From NCBI RefSeq assembly GCF_026914265.1, contig NC_069135.1, positions 31,715,256 to 31,779,255 of the forward strand: 64,000 nt of DNA, read 5' to 3'. This DNA is from Mya arenaria. Lineage: Eukaryota > Mollusca > Bivalvia > Myida > Myidae. How positions within the stretch are numbered: position 1 is the stretch's first letter; the number at the start of each line of letters is the position of its first letter. This document shows positions 35,872 through 47,880 of this stretch, in pieces. Both the position numbers and the translations under genes were made by a program. The notes under the pieces are model-generated. The model had not been told where the DNA came from and ran no database searches. It was given only the letters and a program-made list of their open reading frames with translations.

Positions 35872-38800
35872 CATGTCCAGTGCTAACGATGGCATTTTGC
35901 ATTTTATAAATTTTCAAAAAGTATCGTGATTAACACAATTTTCTCCAAACTTTCGCTATCATTCCTTGTTATGTGTGTGTTCTTTTTCCGTCTGACACAG
36001 TTTTCTGCCAGATAAACTCTATGAGTTCTCCTTTATGTATACCCGAATTGGCCCAGTAAGATAAGCAGTCGTAATATTGCATTGGATCCATTAACATGTA
36101 CTCTACCATTTTGCACAAAAAAAATAGCTGCCAAAATATCGTGACAAAGTTTTGCAGAAGGGTCTGATTCACCGATGAAAAATGTTGATAAATATGCACT
36201 TTTTATCAAAAATTAGTGAAGAGATACCACACGTGTGGTTATATTTAGGTCTGCAAAACATTGTGGGTGTGAACGGCTGGAGTTATCGCGTCTGCCACAT
36301 GAAATAAGTGTCCAACGAAGTCAGTTTTTATTACTAGTTATCATCTAATATATATCAAACTTGATGTCTATGTTTAAATGCTTTCTGACAAGTTCAATAT
36401 ACAATCTGATTGTTAGCTTACAGAAAAAAACTACTGAACCAGGTGCGTTATTGCCTTAAAATTGTTGAAGAATGACCATTGGGACCTGACTTGGCCATTT
36501 GAATCTATTCCCTACAAACTGTATGAGCATAACATATTGGACGACTTCATGAAATAGCTTGATGGTTTTGTAACCCCTGACTATGTTCATTACAATCAGA
36601 TCTAATTGACCTCGCCTGTAAACAAGTCCAATGACAATCTAGTCCTTACCAAACTTGGCCACTGTGTTTATGGACAAGTTCGATAGACAGCCAGATCACT
36701 CTATTAACTCCTGAGTTATGGCCCTTGAATTGTCATAATTTGGCCTAATTTTACTGGATATGTTTTATCCGATCTTTACTAAACTTCTTAAAATGTTTAT
36801 GGGCATATTTCATAATTTGACTGGACATTTTCGGATCCGATCTTTACCAAACTTCTTAATGTTTATGGGCATACTTATCTTGGACGGGTAGAACTTAACC
36901 AAGCGTTCAACTCTTATTCAAATTGTTAACAATTTATACGAACAAGTCATCTCAGAGAAGTTTGATTTCTCTGTCGTCCAAGTGTCGGCAATTGTGAGTT
37001 CTGAACTAGTATCTCCTTTGGCAGGCATATTGACCCTATTATATAATCACATATTGCTCTGCCTCGCGACTTTATTTGTTTCTCGTAAAAAAGATACGTA
37101 TTCCTATAAAATCTTGAAAAAAAACTATGAGCAAACATTAGCACCACGTGTCAATTTCCAAGTACGTTTTCATGTTATCTTCGTCGCAGAACAATTTTTC
37201 ATGTCAAAAAGTTCCAGGTCACCAGACATATGTTTATGAATTCAATCAGCAAGCTCTTGGAGCACCCGATCGTCTGGATGGTTACCACATGTCAGGCGTC
37301 GAGCTCACTCGGATCAAGTGAAAGCCACTTGTCCCTGACAAAGATTTTTCGGAGATTGCGCGATTTTTTGTACCAAAGTAATTATAACAATTAGGGCCTC
37401 ATTTGTTTTGTTGGTATTATATCGTTCTGAGTCCTCAAACTACTCAAAATCATCCTGTTAACGATGCCGCTTCATGCAATAAATGTAACAAATAATAGAT
37501 GTTAGTTAATTAATATTTCTATTGACAGGATTTCCTGAGTTCCTTTGACAATTATTATGATAATTAAGGAATTTATATTGTTTTGTTTTTTTCATGCCAT
37601 CCAAAATAATGGATTCATGCATCTATTGTAAGTCACTTAATGAGCAATCCAATTGTCTAAATAGATAACACAATGCATTAGATTGAGTTTTAAGAAAACA
37701 CGCGAAAATAAATATATGACGGTTTTGTTTGTAATTATATAAAAATATCAGAAAAACTTTTACAATTTATAGATATTGCCACATGTGGCATCACTTAAGA
37801 AAATATTAAGCCCTGGCAAGTGGATTTGTTTACATGTATATTCGCAAATGAATAAATAAATAAATAAATAAATGAATAAATAAATAACAGACCGAAGTTG
37901 AGAACTTTTTGCAATATTGACAAAGTTCGCCACAACTATAAATGGTGTCTTACATATATAACTCAATACAGTTATCGGCCCCTTTGGCGCAGCGGAAACG
38001 TCTTTGAGCCAATATGAAAACAGTTTTATGTTGTATATGTATTTCCCCTACTTTATTAGCACTTTAAGAATTGCTTTTATCTGTCATATTTTTACCCTTA
38101 GATTATTTATTTTTTTCTAAAAAAAATCAGAAATAATTTATACTCGATTGTTTCAATATTGTAACAACTGGGCCTTTAATTGTCAACTTAGAATCACAAG
38201 GAAACATAGGGAAGTTATTATAATATAATTGATAATTGATAACTTTTGTTCTGCGGTCACTCCATTCCCCCCCCCCCCACACACACACACTCCCTTGACA
38301 TAGATACCATTTGGGAGTTTTTCTTTAACTACGCCAGCGGTTTTCTTGGTCAGTATTTCAAGAATCGTTTGAAGTTTGAATCATGTGTTGAGTAGGCCGA
38401 ATTATGAAATACACTTAATATCACTTACTGTAATATTATTGAGTGCATACTAATTAAGTCATAGTATAAGTCACGCTTAATACGAAAAGGGAATAAGGCA
38501 TAATATGACATAAATAAAAGGGGATTCTGAAAATTGTATAGCGCTAATATAAAAGGATATTCTTTTGAAGAAATATAGACATTATATAAAGACAAACTGA
38601 CGAGATACTATTATAGAAAATTGTGAAGTTAACATATTTGGTAAGTTCTTTTATTAATAAGTATCCTCATTCCAATGTTCATAGTTGTAAGAAAAATTCA
38701 GCATCTGCATTTTTGCAAGTAAGTATCTAAATTTTGGATTTATTTCAACTAGATAGACAAATTTTATCATCTAGGTTTGGTTAGTTTTCGAATGTGAATC

Positions 38801-41800
38801 CTACGTGTATGGTATCGTCTTGTCCCACCACAGCGATCGTATTTCTGTTAAAAAATAAGAATGTTTCCGTTTGAAATTGAAATTGAATACTAGTATGATA
38901 GCGAATGAGATTTGAACATAAATCATAACGAACGCCATAGTGCATCTGTTTAGCGGGCTTACGATGCTTAAAGTGACACTCTTATTCAAAATCAACACAT
39001 ACACATGTAAAACAAACATAGATTTTGAATAATAAACCGTTCGCTACTTACTTAATAATGCATTTATGGGAAATGTTAATTTTTGATAACATGATTGTAA
39101 CCGTGTATCTAATAGCAGAAAACGCAAAATATTAAATGATTGGTGAGTGCTAAAAGATTTACTGTGATCTAGTATCGTTTTATAAAGTAGATATACCATG
39201 TTTTCTGTGCATTTCTTTCAAATTAAACTCGGTATCCTTCATTAGAACCATTGTTTTCGACATTTATTCATCCTTTTTGATATATTAAAACAATTGTATT
39301 AAGTTTGGTAAATCTTATTTGGGAGTAAGAGTGCATCTTTAAATAAAAACATTCTTGAGTGATATTGAGGTAACATTCTTTGTTGGAATATCATCAAAAG
39401 AGTCTCCTGGACCAGGATAAAAAGTAAAAAATTGACGTATTTTTTTTTAAACAATAAGTATTTGGTTTCCTTTAGAATTCATGAACAATGTTACAAATGA
39501 ATCTATTGAACACTTTTTTGTTCTTAACATTTATTTAACTTTTGTTTAAGATTTCGTTTTGTTTAAACGCCGATCTTAATTAACAAGTATAAATGTACCA
39601 CAAAAATGTGCCCTCAGTAACTCGAGTTCACGGCAAACATCTGGGTTTCTATTTTACACCAGTTTCCAGGATTCTCACAGATTTTGATAAGCATTAGCCA
39701 ATAGGAAATCGAGATTCGCTAGATAGTTTTTCTAGACTTGCTACACGCATTGAAAATTTAATGTTTTGTCTGTCACTATTTTAAAATGTTTTTGAAGTTA
39801 TTGAAAGTTGACTTTTGTTTTTTTAAACACGTTCAACCGTTTATAAAGGTTTTTAAATGTAATTTAAACATTTTTTACATATATTTAAAATCGAGATGAA
39901 AACGTCAAGGTGTTGTCGTTTCAGCACTTGTGGGAAGACTTTAACCTTTCAAATACCTGGACATTGGACATAACTCTAAAAAAGTTCAACATATTGCTAT
40001 GAAACTTTGTACAAATGTTTTCAGAAACAATACACACATGTACAGCAATGCCCATTACTCTGGCTTTTATCATTTTTGAGTTATGTCCCTTTTTGAACAC
40101 ATATAACAGACGAGCTTTAGCGGTTCTTCGTGGCGCTCTTATTATATTCCTAGTACGTGCTTTTTTGGTAAAGATTTGATGGTTTTTCTTTTATGAACTC
40201 CTTTGTTCGTTCATTGTTCCCTTAGTGATTTACAGAATTATTCTATGCAGACACATTTTCATTAGTGTTCAAAACATCAACGACTAGTATTAATGAGTTT
40301 TCATTATATCTCCCGTTATATGAGCTTCATGACATATAACTGCAACAATATATCAAGCAATTACATAATCACAAGCGTAATTAAGAATTAATCTGTAGTG
40401 CCAGGCTACGCTGTGTTTTTTGCTGATATGTAACTGTGCACAAGGCATTTTGGGAAGCTATTTTAGACACGAGTTTTACGCACGTAGTAGATGTCTGCAA
40501 GAATTATTACTCAGAGGCCTTTGTTTACGAGCCGACCAAGAATCCAGCAGAGAATTTAGATTATTTAAAAAATCTTGTTCAATTTGAATGGAATATTGAT
40601 GATTTCGAGACGTGTTTTTACATTATTCTCGAATCAGGACCGCATTTCACGTTCATACAACGAAACTGTGTGATAGATAATTGTATTTCAGTGAATACAA
40701 GTGAATTGTGGAGAAATTAACATTCATTAAAAGTGCCATTAAAAATGACACTAATACATGAAAGGAAAAAAGCATAGTGGCAGGACATGGAACTATTTTC
40801 AGGATCACTGAAAAACTGACACAATATCTCAGCTATTTGCAGACTTGATTCACAGACATGATTCCTCTTGGCCAGGGTATCGAAGGGTTAAGTCCTCCTC
40901 CGTATTGCAGATGTCACCGATTTATTTTCTACCCGTTTATTACAGAGCCTTCGTTTTGTCGAGTGACATCAACAGACGCGGTAGTGACGTCATCAGCGGA
41001 TTATGAAACTCAACTGGCAACAAGTTTCGCCTATCACCAGGACGACTCGAAATTCCGATGTAAGTGAACATAGATTACTACTTCATTTATCCACAAATTA
41101 AGCCTTTAAGTTATGGTTGAATATTATAAAGTATCAGTGTGTGTATACCACGGGATAAATTGCGTCATAATTGCTATGTTGGAAGGCAATATTTTGCTTT
41201 GAATGAATATTTTAAACAAAGCTTACACATTCCAGCCTTTAATCTTTGTATGATTGAGATTTTAGTTTCTGAAAACACTTCGACAAAACTTTCACACAAC
41301 CGCCGCCTGATCCAGCACTGTCAAAAAATATATATTGAAACTTGTCGATTGAGTGAATATTTTGTATTAACTATTTATGTTTATATACGTATGCTTTTTA
41401 GTAATATGTTCGGGCATTTAGTATGTTTTAGTAATATGTTCGGGCATTTAGTATGTGTTGAGTAATATGTTAGGGCATTTAGTATGTTTTGAATAATATG
41501 TTAGGGCATTTAGTATGTTTTGAGTAATCTGTTAGGGAATTTAGTATGTTTTGAATAATATGTTAGGGCATTTAGTATGTTTTGAGTAATCTGTTAGGGC
41601 ATTTAGTATGTTTTGAATAATATGTTAGGGCATTTAGTATGTTTTGAGTAATCTGTTAGGGCATTTAGTATGTTTTGAGTAATATGTTAGGGCATTTAGT
41701 ATGTTTTTAGTAATATGTTAGGGCATTTAGTATGTTTTGAGTAATATGTTAGGGCATTTAGTATGTTTTGAGTAATCTGTTAGGGCATTTAGTATGTTTT

Positions 41801-43368
41801 GAGTAATCTGTTAGGGAATTTAGTATGTTTTGAGTAATCTGTTAGGGAATTTAGTATGTTTTGAGTAATCTGTTAGGGCATTTAGTATGTTTTAAGTAAT
41901 CTGTTAGGGAATTTAGTATGTTTTGAGTAATCTGTTAGGGAATTTAGTATGTTTTGAGTAATCTGTTAGGGAATTTAGCTACTAGGGAATTTAGTATGTT
42001 TTGAGTAATCTGTTAGGGAATTTAGTATGTTTTGAGTAATCTGTTAGGGCATTTAGTATGTTTTGAGTAATATGTTAGGGCATTTAGTATGTTTTGAGTA
42101 ATCTGTTAGGGCATTTAGTATGTTTTGAGTAATCTTTTCGGGAATTTAGTATGTTTTGACTTTTGAGTAATCTTTTCGGGCGTTTAGTCTGTTTCCGTTT
42201 TATGTATGACTCTGTATGAACATAATTACAAATGCGTACTTAGCACCCTTATAACCTCCTTACCAGTAGTTATTTTGAAATGAATTATTTAATAGGTCTC
42301 ATCTTTTCGTTAGTATGATAACAAATGTTTCATTTTGCAGTGATGGATTCAAACATCACTCTCTGGCAGTTTCTGTTGGACCTCCTCGTCAGCAACAACC
42401 ATCAAGACATCATTCAATGGACGAACAACGATGGTGAATTCAAACTGCTTAATCCAGAGGAGGTCGCGAACTTGTGGGGGAAACGCAAGAACAAGTGTAA
42501 CATGAACTATGACAAGCTGAGTCGAGCCCTTAGGTATTATTACGACAAGAATATTATCAAGAAGGTCATGGGACAGAAATTCATGTACAAGTTTGTGTCA
42601 TTCCCAGAAATTGTGAAGACCACAACAAAAGTGCCTTTTAGGGAAAAGATGGAAACCCTAGCTGAAGAGTATGGACAAAAAGTGTTTCCACATTTTGCAT
42701 CGTACAACGCTGCAAATTTAAAAACGTCTGCTGACAATGCCCTCGACTGGATCAAGCGGGAAGAAAATGGAGCAGACGAGAATGAAAGTGTTTCAAATCG
42801 TGTTCAAAATGAGACATCTAGGAGAAATATTACTCCCGAGTCGACATTGTCGAGTAGACTTACCGTGACGTCATCAACTTTATTGTCGTCTGCATTGATA
42901 AACTCTATTGCGCGTGCTGAAACCACCAGCGCGTTTTCTACCTCAACGGCAACTCACAGTAGATTAGGAACAAAACTCAGTTCTAAACCGAAGCCAGTAC
43001 CTTTAATTCTGAACATTTCTGCTACGCCGCCACCACCACCGCAGATACCGCAGACGACAATTACAGCGCCCTCTCCCGGACCAGTATTAAGCCCGAGACT
43101 GTTCCAGCCACAATTTAGCCTAAATACCCCTTTCCTTATGCCAAGCCCGATGATTTCAACCATACCGCGCACTCCGCTAGGGCCCCTTCATTTTTGGAGT
43201 TCATTGAGCCCCATAACGACAATAAGCCCCCGGTTACCTAACAGTTCAACAGCCTTTCATTTCCCTGTGAGTTCCACACAGCAGTTACCTCTCCCGAACT
43301 TCAGCGCCATAGAAGGTCTGAATTCCCCTCCTATTGGCTCGCCTACGAAGAAAATCCCCGTGAAGTGA
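32745..43368 (+). CDS. ELK: ELK-type (TCF subfamily) ETS transcription factor, three-exon model
   Basis: Model: 32745-32862, 40856-41060, 42341-43368. The last exon is certain (see its own entry). The first two are inferred. Exon 1 has an ATG with an in-frame TAA just upstream, an acidic peptide with the SUMO-type motif IKTEP, and a strong donor (G|GTAAGT, phase 1). Exon 2 begins after TTGATTCACAG, stays open and ends at CGAT|GTAAGT (phase 1), joining in frame to TG-ATG of the ETS exon. This would put about 107 residues before the ETS domain, unlike human ELK1/3/4, where it starts at residue 1-5. Alternatively both are 5' leader exons and translation starts at the conserved Met at 42343. Intron 1 (8 kb) and intron 2 (1.3 kb) hold MITEs, an ATT microsatellite and a 31-bp minisatellite. 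Confidence 0.6.
32863..34662. other. Left part of ELK intron 1
   Basis: AT-rich sequence, nothing recognised. Words such as aggccctagat are present but no exon. Confidence 0.35.
34663..35150 (+). mobile_element. TTAA-flanked TIR element with a tRNA-like core, copy 1
   Basis: Ends: TTAA-AATGACTCGCTCATG at left (34663) and CATGAGCGAGTCACT-TTAA at right (to 35150), a good inverted pair with TTAA outside. In the middle (34925-35010) lies a tRNA-like block, GGTGGCCGTGTGGAATAGCC then CGCGGGTTCGAACCCCACT, with a perfect B box GGTTCGAACC at 34989-34998. Relatives: 50495-50817, 54293-54640 and an end fragment at 61196-61245. It is non-coding and lies in ELK intron 1. Confidence 0.8.
35590..35872 (+). 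repeat. ATT microsatellite
   Basis: Nearly 280 bp of (ATT)n, with a few ATGT and ATAATA interruptions. The open frames over it are artefacts. Confidence 0.95.
36480..36905. repeat. Dispersed repeat in ELK intron 1
   Basis: Recurring phrases: ccttaccaaacttggccact, gtttatgggcatatttcat, gatctttaccaaacttctta (twice, about 70 bp apart), and tcctgagttatggcccttga. It is of the same style as 30020-30330. Confidence 0.5.
37847..37888 (+). repeat. AAAT microsatellite
   Basis: About ten AATA/AATG tetranucleotides in a row in ELK intron 1. Confidence 0.9.
38968..39342 (+). mobile_element. TTAA-MITE family 1, copy 2
   Basis: TTAA-AGTGACACTCTTATTC at 38968 and GGGAGTAAGAGTGCATCT-TTAA ending 39342. The ends are inverted relatives (AGTGACACTCTTA against AGATGCACTCTTA read inverted). 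About 375 bp, non-coding, inside ELK intron 1. Confidence 0.85.
39880..40141. repeat. Dispersed repeat in ELK intron 1
   Basis: Text such as gacattggacataactctaa, tatgaaactttgtacaaatg and ttttgagttatgtccctttt, ending AGACGAGCTTTAGCGGTTCT then TCGTGGCGCTCTT. Same style as the blocks at 16812 and 59850. Confidence 0.5.
41396..42193 (+). repeat. Minisatellite, 31-bp unit, about 26 copies, in ELK intron 2
   Basis: Unit GAGTAATCTGTTAGGGCATT then TAGTATGTTTT, with the common variants ATATG/ATCTG and GGGCATT/GGGAATT. It ends 148 bp before the ETS exon acceptor. Confidence 0.95.
42341..43368 (+). CDS. ELK: ELK main exon: ETS DNA-binding domain, MAPK docking site, C-terminal activation domain
   Basis: Acceptor TTTCATTTTGCAG ends at 42340; the conserved start [15 protein letters not shown] begins at 42343 and gives 341 residues. 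Residues 1-86 are the ETS domain: the [20 protein letters not shown] stretch and the recognition helix [20 protein letters not shown], nearly the same as ELK1. This subfamily binds GGAA sites next to SRF. Near residue 140, WIKREE fits a SUMO motif. At about 215-222, [11 protein letters not shown] resembles the MAPK D-site of ELK1. At 283-308, HFWSSLSP, a second SP (Ser295) and FHFP match the C-box with its ERK phosphosites and FxFP docking motif. I see no clear SRF-binding B-box. The stop TGA at 43366 lies inside a donor-like GTGAGT; a spliced alternative end is given at 55014. Confidence 0.93.
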
Positions 43369-43618
43369 GTTTGACAATTATGTGATATGTGAAATATATT
43401 TTATTATTGTGCCTTATAGTTGTGAATAATCATACATGTATATCTGTTCTGTATCCCATGGTGCTCTTCAAGAAATTGTCAACCAACATTTGGTTAGTTT
43501 AAAATTTACCCTCGGGTTATAACCTCACAGGATATAAAGCCTACATCAATAACTTAGTAGGACGATTAACAATCTAGCAGGAAACCATGCATTGAAAGAT
43601 AATGTGTTCATTGTGATA
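43369..43618. other. Downstream flank or last intron of ELK
   Basis: Directly after TGA. It is either 3' leader-free untranslated sequence or, if GTGAGT is used as a donor, the start of an 11.6-kb intron. No AATAAA was seen here. Confidence 0.35.
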
Positions 43619-43826
43619 ACAGTCGAGCCCCGTTTGCCTCGAATTCCTCGTTGGCTCGAGTTCCTCATTGGCTCGAATTCCTCGTTGCCTCGAATTCTCA
43701 TTGGCTCGAACTAGTTACGGACTGATTGCTTTACACTGAAGGTAAACATCCGCTTGGCTCGAATTTTCCGGGGCTCGAGGTTTTTTCGTCGGCCCATGGG
43801 AGTTCGAGCCAATGGGGTTCGACTGT
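43619..43826. mobile_element. MITE with CAGTCGA ends and repeated GGCTCGAATTCCTC word
   Basis: Left end ACAGTCGAGCCCCGTTTGCC; the right end read inverted is ACAGTCGAACCCCATTGGCT. Inside, GGCTCGAATTCCTCGTT is repeated four to five times. CAGT-type ends are typical of pogo/Tigger elements of the Tc1/mariner group. A TA duplication could not be confirmed. Confidence 0.65.
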
Positions 43827-44737
43827 ACCATCATTTTTTATAAAGGCAATGTTTTTTTTTTCAAATGTTTTCACCGCCTGTGATTTTGAAATTGGATAAA
43901 GTTTCCGCCTTTGGGAAAAAAGCAAAATCATGTTAAATTTCTAATATATTAGCAGATCAATATGTTTTGACTTCTATGCATATAACATACTGTATTAAAG
44001 ATGGCCTTATTAAGATTTCGTTTATTTTTTCAAGAAAAAAAAATGCTTTTCTATTTGTTACTGAATTTGTGTTCATTGAATAAGGAAAATATTATGATCA
44101 TTTGAGGAAAACCGGCACTTTTTTGCAAGGGGAAACAGTCTTTAGAAGGCAGTAAATTGCCCCAATTGCCAGAAATATCATTAAAATGGTTAATATACAT
44201 ATTTATAAATACGTATCTTTAGAAACATAACGCCAGCGTTGTGGTGTATGATTACAAAACCATTGAAACCATTTTATGCTGTTTAGTATAGAAGTATTTA
44301 ACATTTTGGGGATAGTTGTGATTCCCCCCCCCCCTCTGTTTTGATGTGAGGGTGATTTCCCTTGCTTATATGATTTTTTGTAAGTCGATATGTTTGTAGA
44401 TATTAAAGTGTCAATTGGCGAAATAATGTTTTTATAAATGCTTCTCCATTTGTTCAATGCTGAAGGGACCATCGCATTTTCCCATTAACGCAAAAAAACG
44501 TACGGTTTTATATTACCATTTAGTTCGAAATAAAAGCACCTTTTAATGCAAATGCATATCATATGTTTTCTCAACATGTCATTATGTTCGAGTTATCTTT
44601 TTTTAAATGCAGGTACTTATTGTACTTTCTAAATTCTATGTATTTGATTGCATGATAAAGTCCATATTATTTCCCTTTGTCATCTACAACTGTTCCAAGT
44701 GCTCCTTTGTTCAAATTATTTTATTACCGATGTTGTA
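43827..44737. other. Non-coding, AT-rich
   Basis: No exon or element recognised. Includes poly-C at about 44323. Confidence 0.35.
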
Positions 44738-45086
44738 TTAAAGCTGCACTCTCACATATTTACCGTTTTTCCAACTTTTTTTAATTTTTGTCTTGGAATA
44801 AGCAATTTTTGCGTAAATACCTGCAAACCAGTGGTGAAAGACTGCTGACAAAAGATCAGATCGCGGATTTTCATATTCCATTCCAAATCTAATGTTTTAT
44901 GGCTAAAACCGTTAATAACGGTGAAAGAAAAATGCATAAAACATCAATTTTGGAGTTGAAATATGAAAATCTGCGATCTGATTTTTTGTCATCAGTTTCT
45001 TTTCACTGGTTTGCAGAAATTTACGCTAAAATGTGCTTGTTCCAAGACAACAAAAAAATTGTTGTCAAAACGTTCAATCTGTTTAA
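44738..45086. mobile_element. TTAA-MITE family 2 (long palindrome), copy A
   Basis: TTAA-AGCTGCACTCTCACATA at left. The two halves fold on each other around about 44910 (CAAAAGATCAGATCGCGGAT against AATCTGCGATCTGATTTTTT; GTCTTGGAATAAGCA against TGCTTGTTCCAAGAC). The outer 15 bp of the right arm are missing, but a TTAA follows at 45083. Confidence 0.85.
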
Positions 45087-45294
45087 AAACAGACTACATT
45101 TCATTTAAGTTATTATTTGAATATGCTGACTATAAATACCATGTTTATGTTCAGATGTATGTTCAGATGTAGTTTTGACACTTGGTATCTTTCAATTTTG
45201 AAGTTTGATGTGAAATTAATATTTTTCATTAGATAAATATTAAATGTCAATTTTTTACCATTTTATTGAGTTGAAAATCGTATGAATATAGATC

Positions 45295-45561
45295 TTAAAG
45301 CTGCACTCTCATAGATTGACCGTTTTGATAACGTTTTTTTATTTATTGTCTGGAAATGAGCAAATGTTTGCGTTTATGTCTGGAACCCAGTGATATAAGA
45401 CTGCTGACAAAAGATTTTTCCGGCAGTTTTCCAAGCTATTGAGATCTGTTCTTTAGTAAGTAATCATAACTAATTTGAAGACATTAATGCCAAACCAGCT
45501 GATTCTAGGCAAAAAATAATGTAAAAGTCAAAACTGTCAATCTGTGTGAGTGCAGCTTTAA
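45295..45561. mobile_element. TTAA-MITE family 2, copy B
   Basis: TTAA-AGCTGCACTCTCATAGAT at 45295 and CTGTGTGAGTGCAGCT-TTAA ending 45561. Internally shortened compared with copy A. Confidence 0.85.
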
Positions 45562-46532
45562 TTTGTTAATAATGGGTGGAATATCTGAAAAACTGTGTAT
45601 ACATGAAAATGTGCTGCACGCCCGGTGTTTATAATGATTATGTTTTGCAGAAATCCAGTGTTCAAAATGAGGGTGTAATTTTGAACGTGGGTGTGTTGGT
45701 TGTATATTTCGTTGAATAATATTGACGTACATCAATCTGTGATGTTGAAATACACTTGTACATTTGTGACATTGCTTGACGCCATCAAAAATATGTTTAA
45801 ACATTCGTATTGTGTTTTCTTCTTCCTATTTCCATGTAAGAGATAACTGACATGAAGTAAAACCATAATGATTAAGAATGGGCGGAGTGTGAGTAGTGAA
45901 CGAGCGGACGAGCCCTTCTTAAGCATTAAGATTTTACCTCAGGTTATCTTAATGAATAAGAATACAACCTTAATGTCTGACACATGTCATTTTGGCTACG
46001 CAAACAATCTGGAACAGGGAGTGTGTATCGGACACAGGGCAGTAGGCGGACCTTTAAACTCCCGTGAAAAGTGAAAAATCTTATTGATAAAGCCGAGTTC
46101 TTAAACTGATTACCAGTCATTAATTTAAGAATACTAAATAAGATCAGAAAAGTGAAAAATCTTAGCCGAAAACCTAGACTGATTGCAAATCATGAATTTA
46201 AGAATAGTTCGATGAGTTCTTAGTAAAAATTACAACATAGTTGGTAAATCCTTAGTTAAAGAAGGGCAGAGTAAGCGAAACGCTCGCCCCCTCGTTCTTA
46301 GTCAGTAAAATGTAACTAAATATGATCCAACTTGTCCGGACTTACATTATTACCTGATTTCATTAAATCGGGAAACCAACTTATGACGTCATGTCTATTA
46401 ATATGTAAGGATACAATTATTAACGATTAAGTGTACATAGTACTCACTGGAGACAGTGGCTGAAATTGTAGGTAATAAACATCCCAATCGCCTGACTAAA
46501 TATTTATAGCACTTGCATGTTGAAGTATGTTT
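45562..46532. other. Non-coding interval between MITEs
   Basis: A possible diverged inverted pair lies at about 45870-45925 (aagaatgggcggagtgtgag, gaacgagcgg) and 46262-46300 (agaagggcagagtaagcg, gctcgccccctcgttctta), suggesting another decayed element. Otherwise nothing. Confidence 0.35.
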
Positions 46533-46908
46533 TTAAAGTGACACTCTTATTCAAAATCAATACATACACATGTATAACAAACATAAATTTGGACTGATAA
46601 ACCTTAAACTACTTACTAAATAATGCATATGTGGAAAATATTAACTACTGATAATAAGATTTTAACCCTGAATTTAATAGCGGAAAGCGCTAAAATATTA
46701 AATGATTGGTGAATGCTAAAAGATTTACTGTGGTCTACTATAGTCTCATAAGTAGAAAATCCGTGTTTTATGCTCATTTCTTTTAAATTCAACTCGGTAT
46801 CTTTCATAATAACCATTTTTTCTGACATTTATTCATCCTTTTTTGGAATTTTAAAACAATATTATTTATTGTGGTAAATATTATTTGGGAGTAAGAGTGC
46901 ATCTTTAA
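46533..46908 (+). mobile_element. TTAA-MITE family 1, copy 3
   Basis: TTAA-AGTGACACTCTTATTC at 46533 and GGGAGTAAGAGTGCATCT-TTAA ending 46908, 376 bp, the same internal words as copy 2. Confidence 0.85.
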
Positions 46909-47369
46909 CAAGCTACTCGGTACATTAATGTGGAACAAATACTTGTTCATGATAAGCCTGTAGGCAAAAATGTTTACCTTTAATAGATTAACATTTTAGA
47001 TTGATACCAAAGACGAAAATCAAATGATGATGATTGAGATTCTAAATGAATCATCACCCACCCCCACCCCCTCCTTTTCCCCGGAACATGTTTAATTCCC
47101 ATAACAGGTTTCAGCCAAGCTCACCATCTTTCTGCTGCTTTAAGTTCTTAAATCCCCTCATTTTAAAGAGTTTTGAACTATAACAGGAAGTTATTTAAAC
47201 ATAATCATATGAGATGCACTGATTTTTGTTATGTAATATGAAGTATAAGCAAGTCATTTGTCTATTTGAAATAAGGAACTTAAACCATTTATGCTTATGG
47301 TTTGATTAGTAAGTTTCTCTTGCACTTGGCTATGCAGGCTTCAAGGCGCCATTTATTTTTATTAACCGT

Positions 47370-47880
47370 TTCAGGAGGGGGGTATTGTTTTTGCGTCATC
47401 CGTCCTTCTGACCGCCACATGTGTTTTACCATATCTCGGTAGGGATCGGTCAGATAATGTTCAAAACTAAATTGGCCAGAATGTTCCCCTCGAAAAACCC
47501 TCGCCCGCTGGAGGAAGTTGGTCGCATGGGGTCAAACACTAGGTCACTTAGTCAACTCTAAGAAAAAAATAATATTTTGAACACTAGTGGCATTATATCT
47601 CAGAGAAATCTCTGGAATATTTATAGTATATCCGGTCCAATTTAATGACACATAATCAGAATATTTGTCTTGATAAAATCTTGGAAAAGTTTGAAACTAG
47701 GTCACATTGGGGCCAAATGAAGGTCACTAGGTCAAATCTTATAAATCCCTCGTGAAAAGATCTAGATGCTATGTATTTGCAATATATCTGGTCCAATCTT
47801 CATGAAACTTGATCGAATGTCTGCATTGAACGTTGGTTTAAAAACTAGGTTACTAGGTCAAATCTAAATTGTACACTTTA
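47370..47880. repeat. Dispersed repeat with aggtcactaggtcaaat phrases
   Basis: Contains CCATATCTCGGTAGGGATCG, then recurring phrases ctaggtcacttagtcaa, aaggtcactaggtcaaatct, aggttactaggtcaaatcta and tatatccggtccaa/tatatctggtccaatctt. The internal near-repeats are about 100-150 bp apart. Non-coding. Confidence 0.55.

Noticed and set aside
37978-38012. tRNA-like start (CCTTTGGCGCAGCGGAAACG)
   Set aside because: Only an A-box-like word; no B box follows at the right distance.
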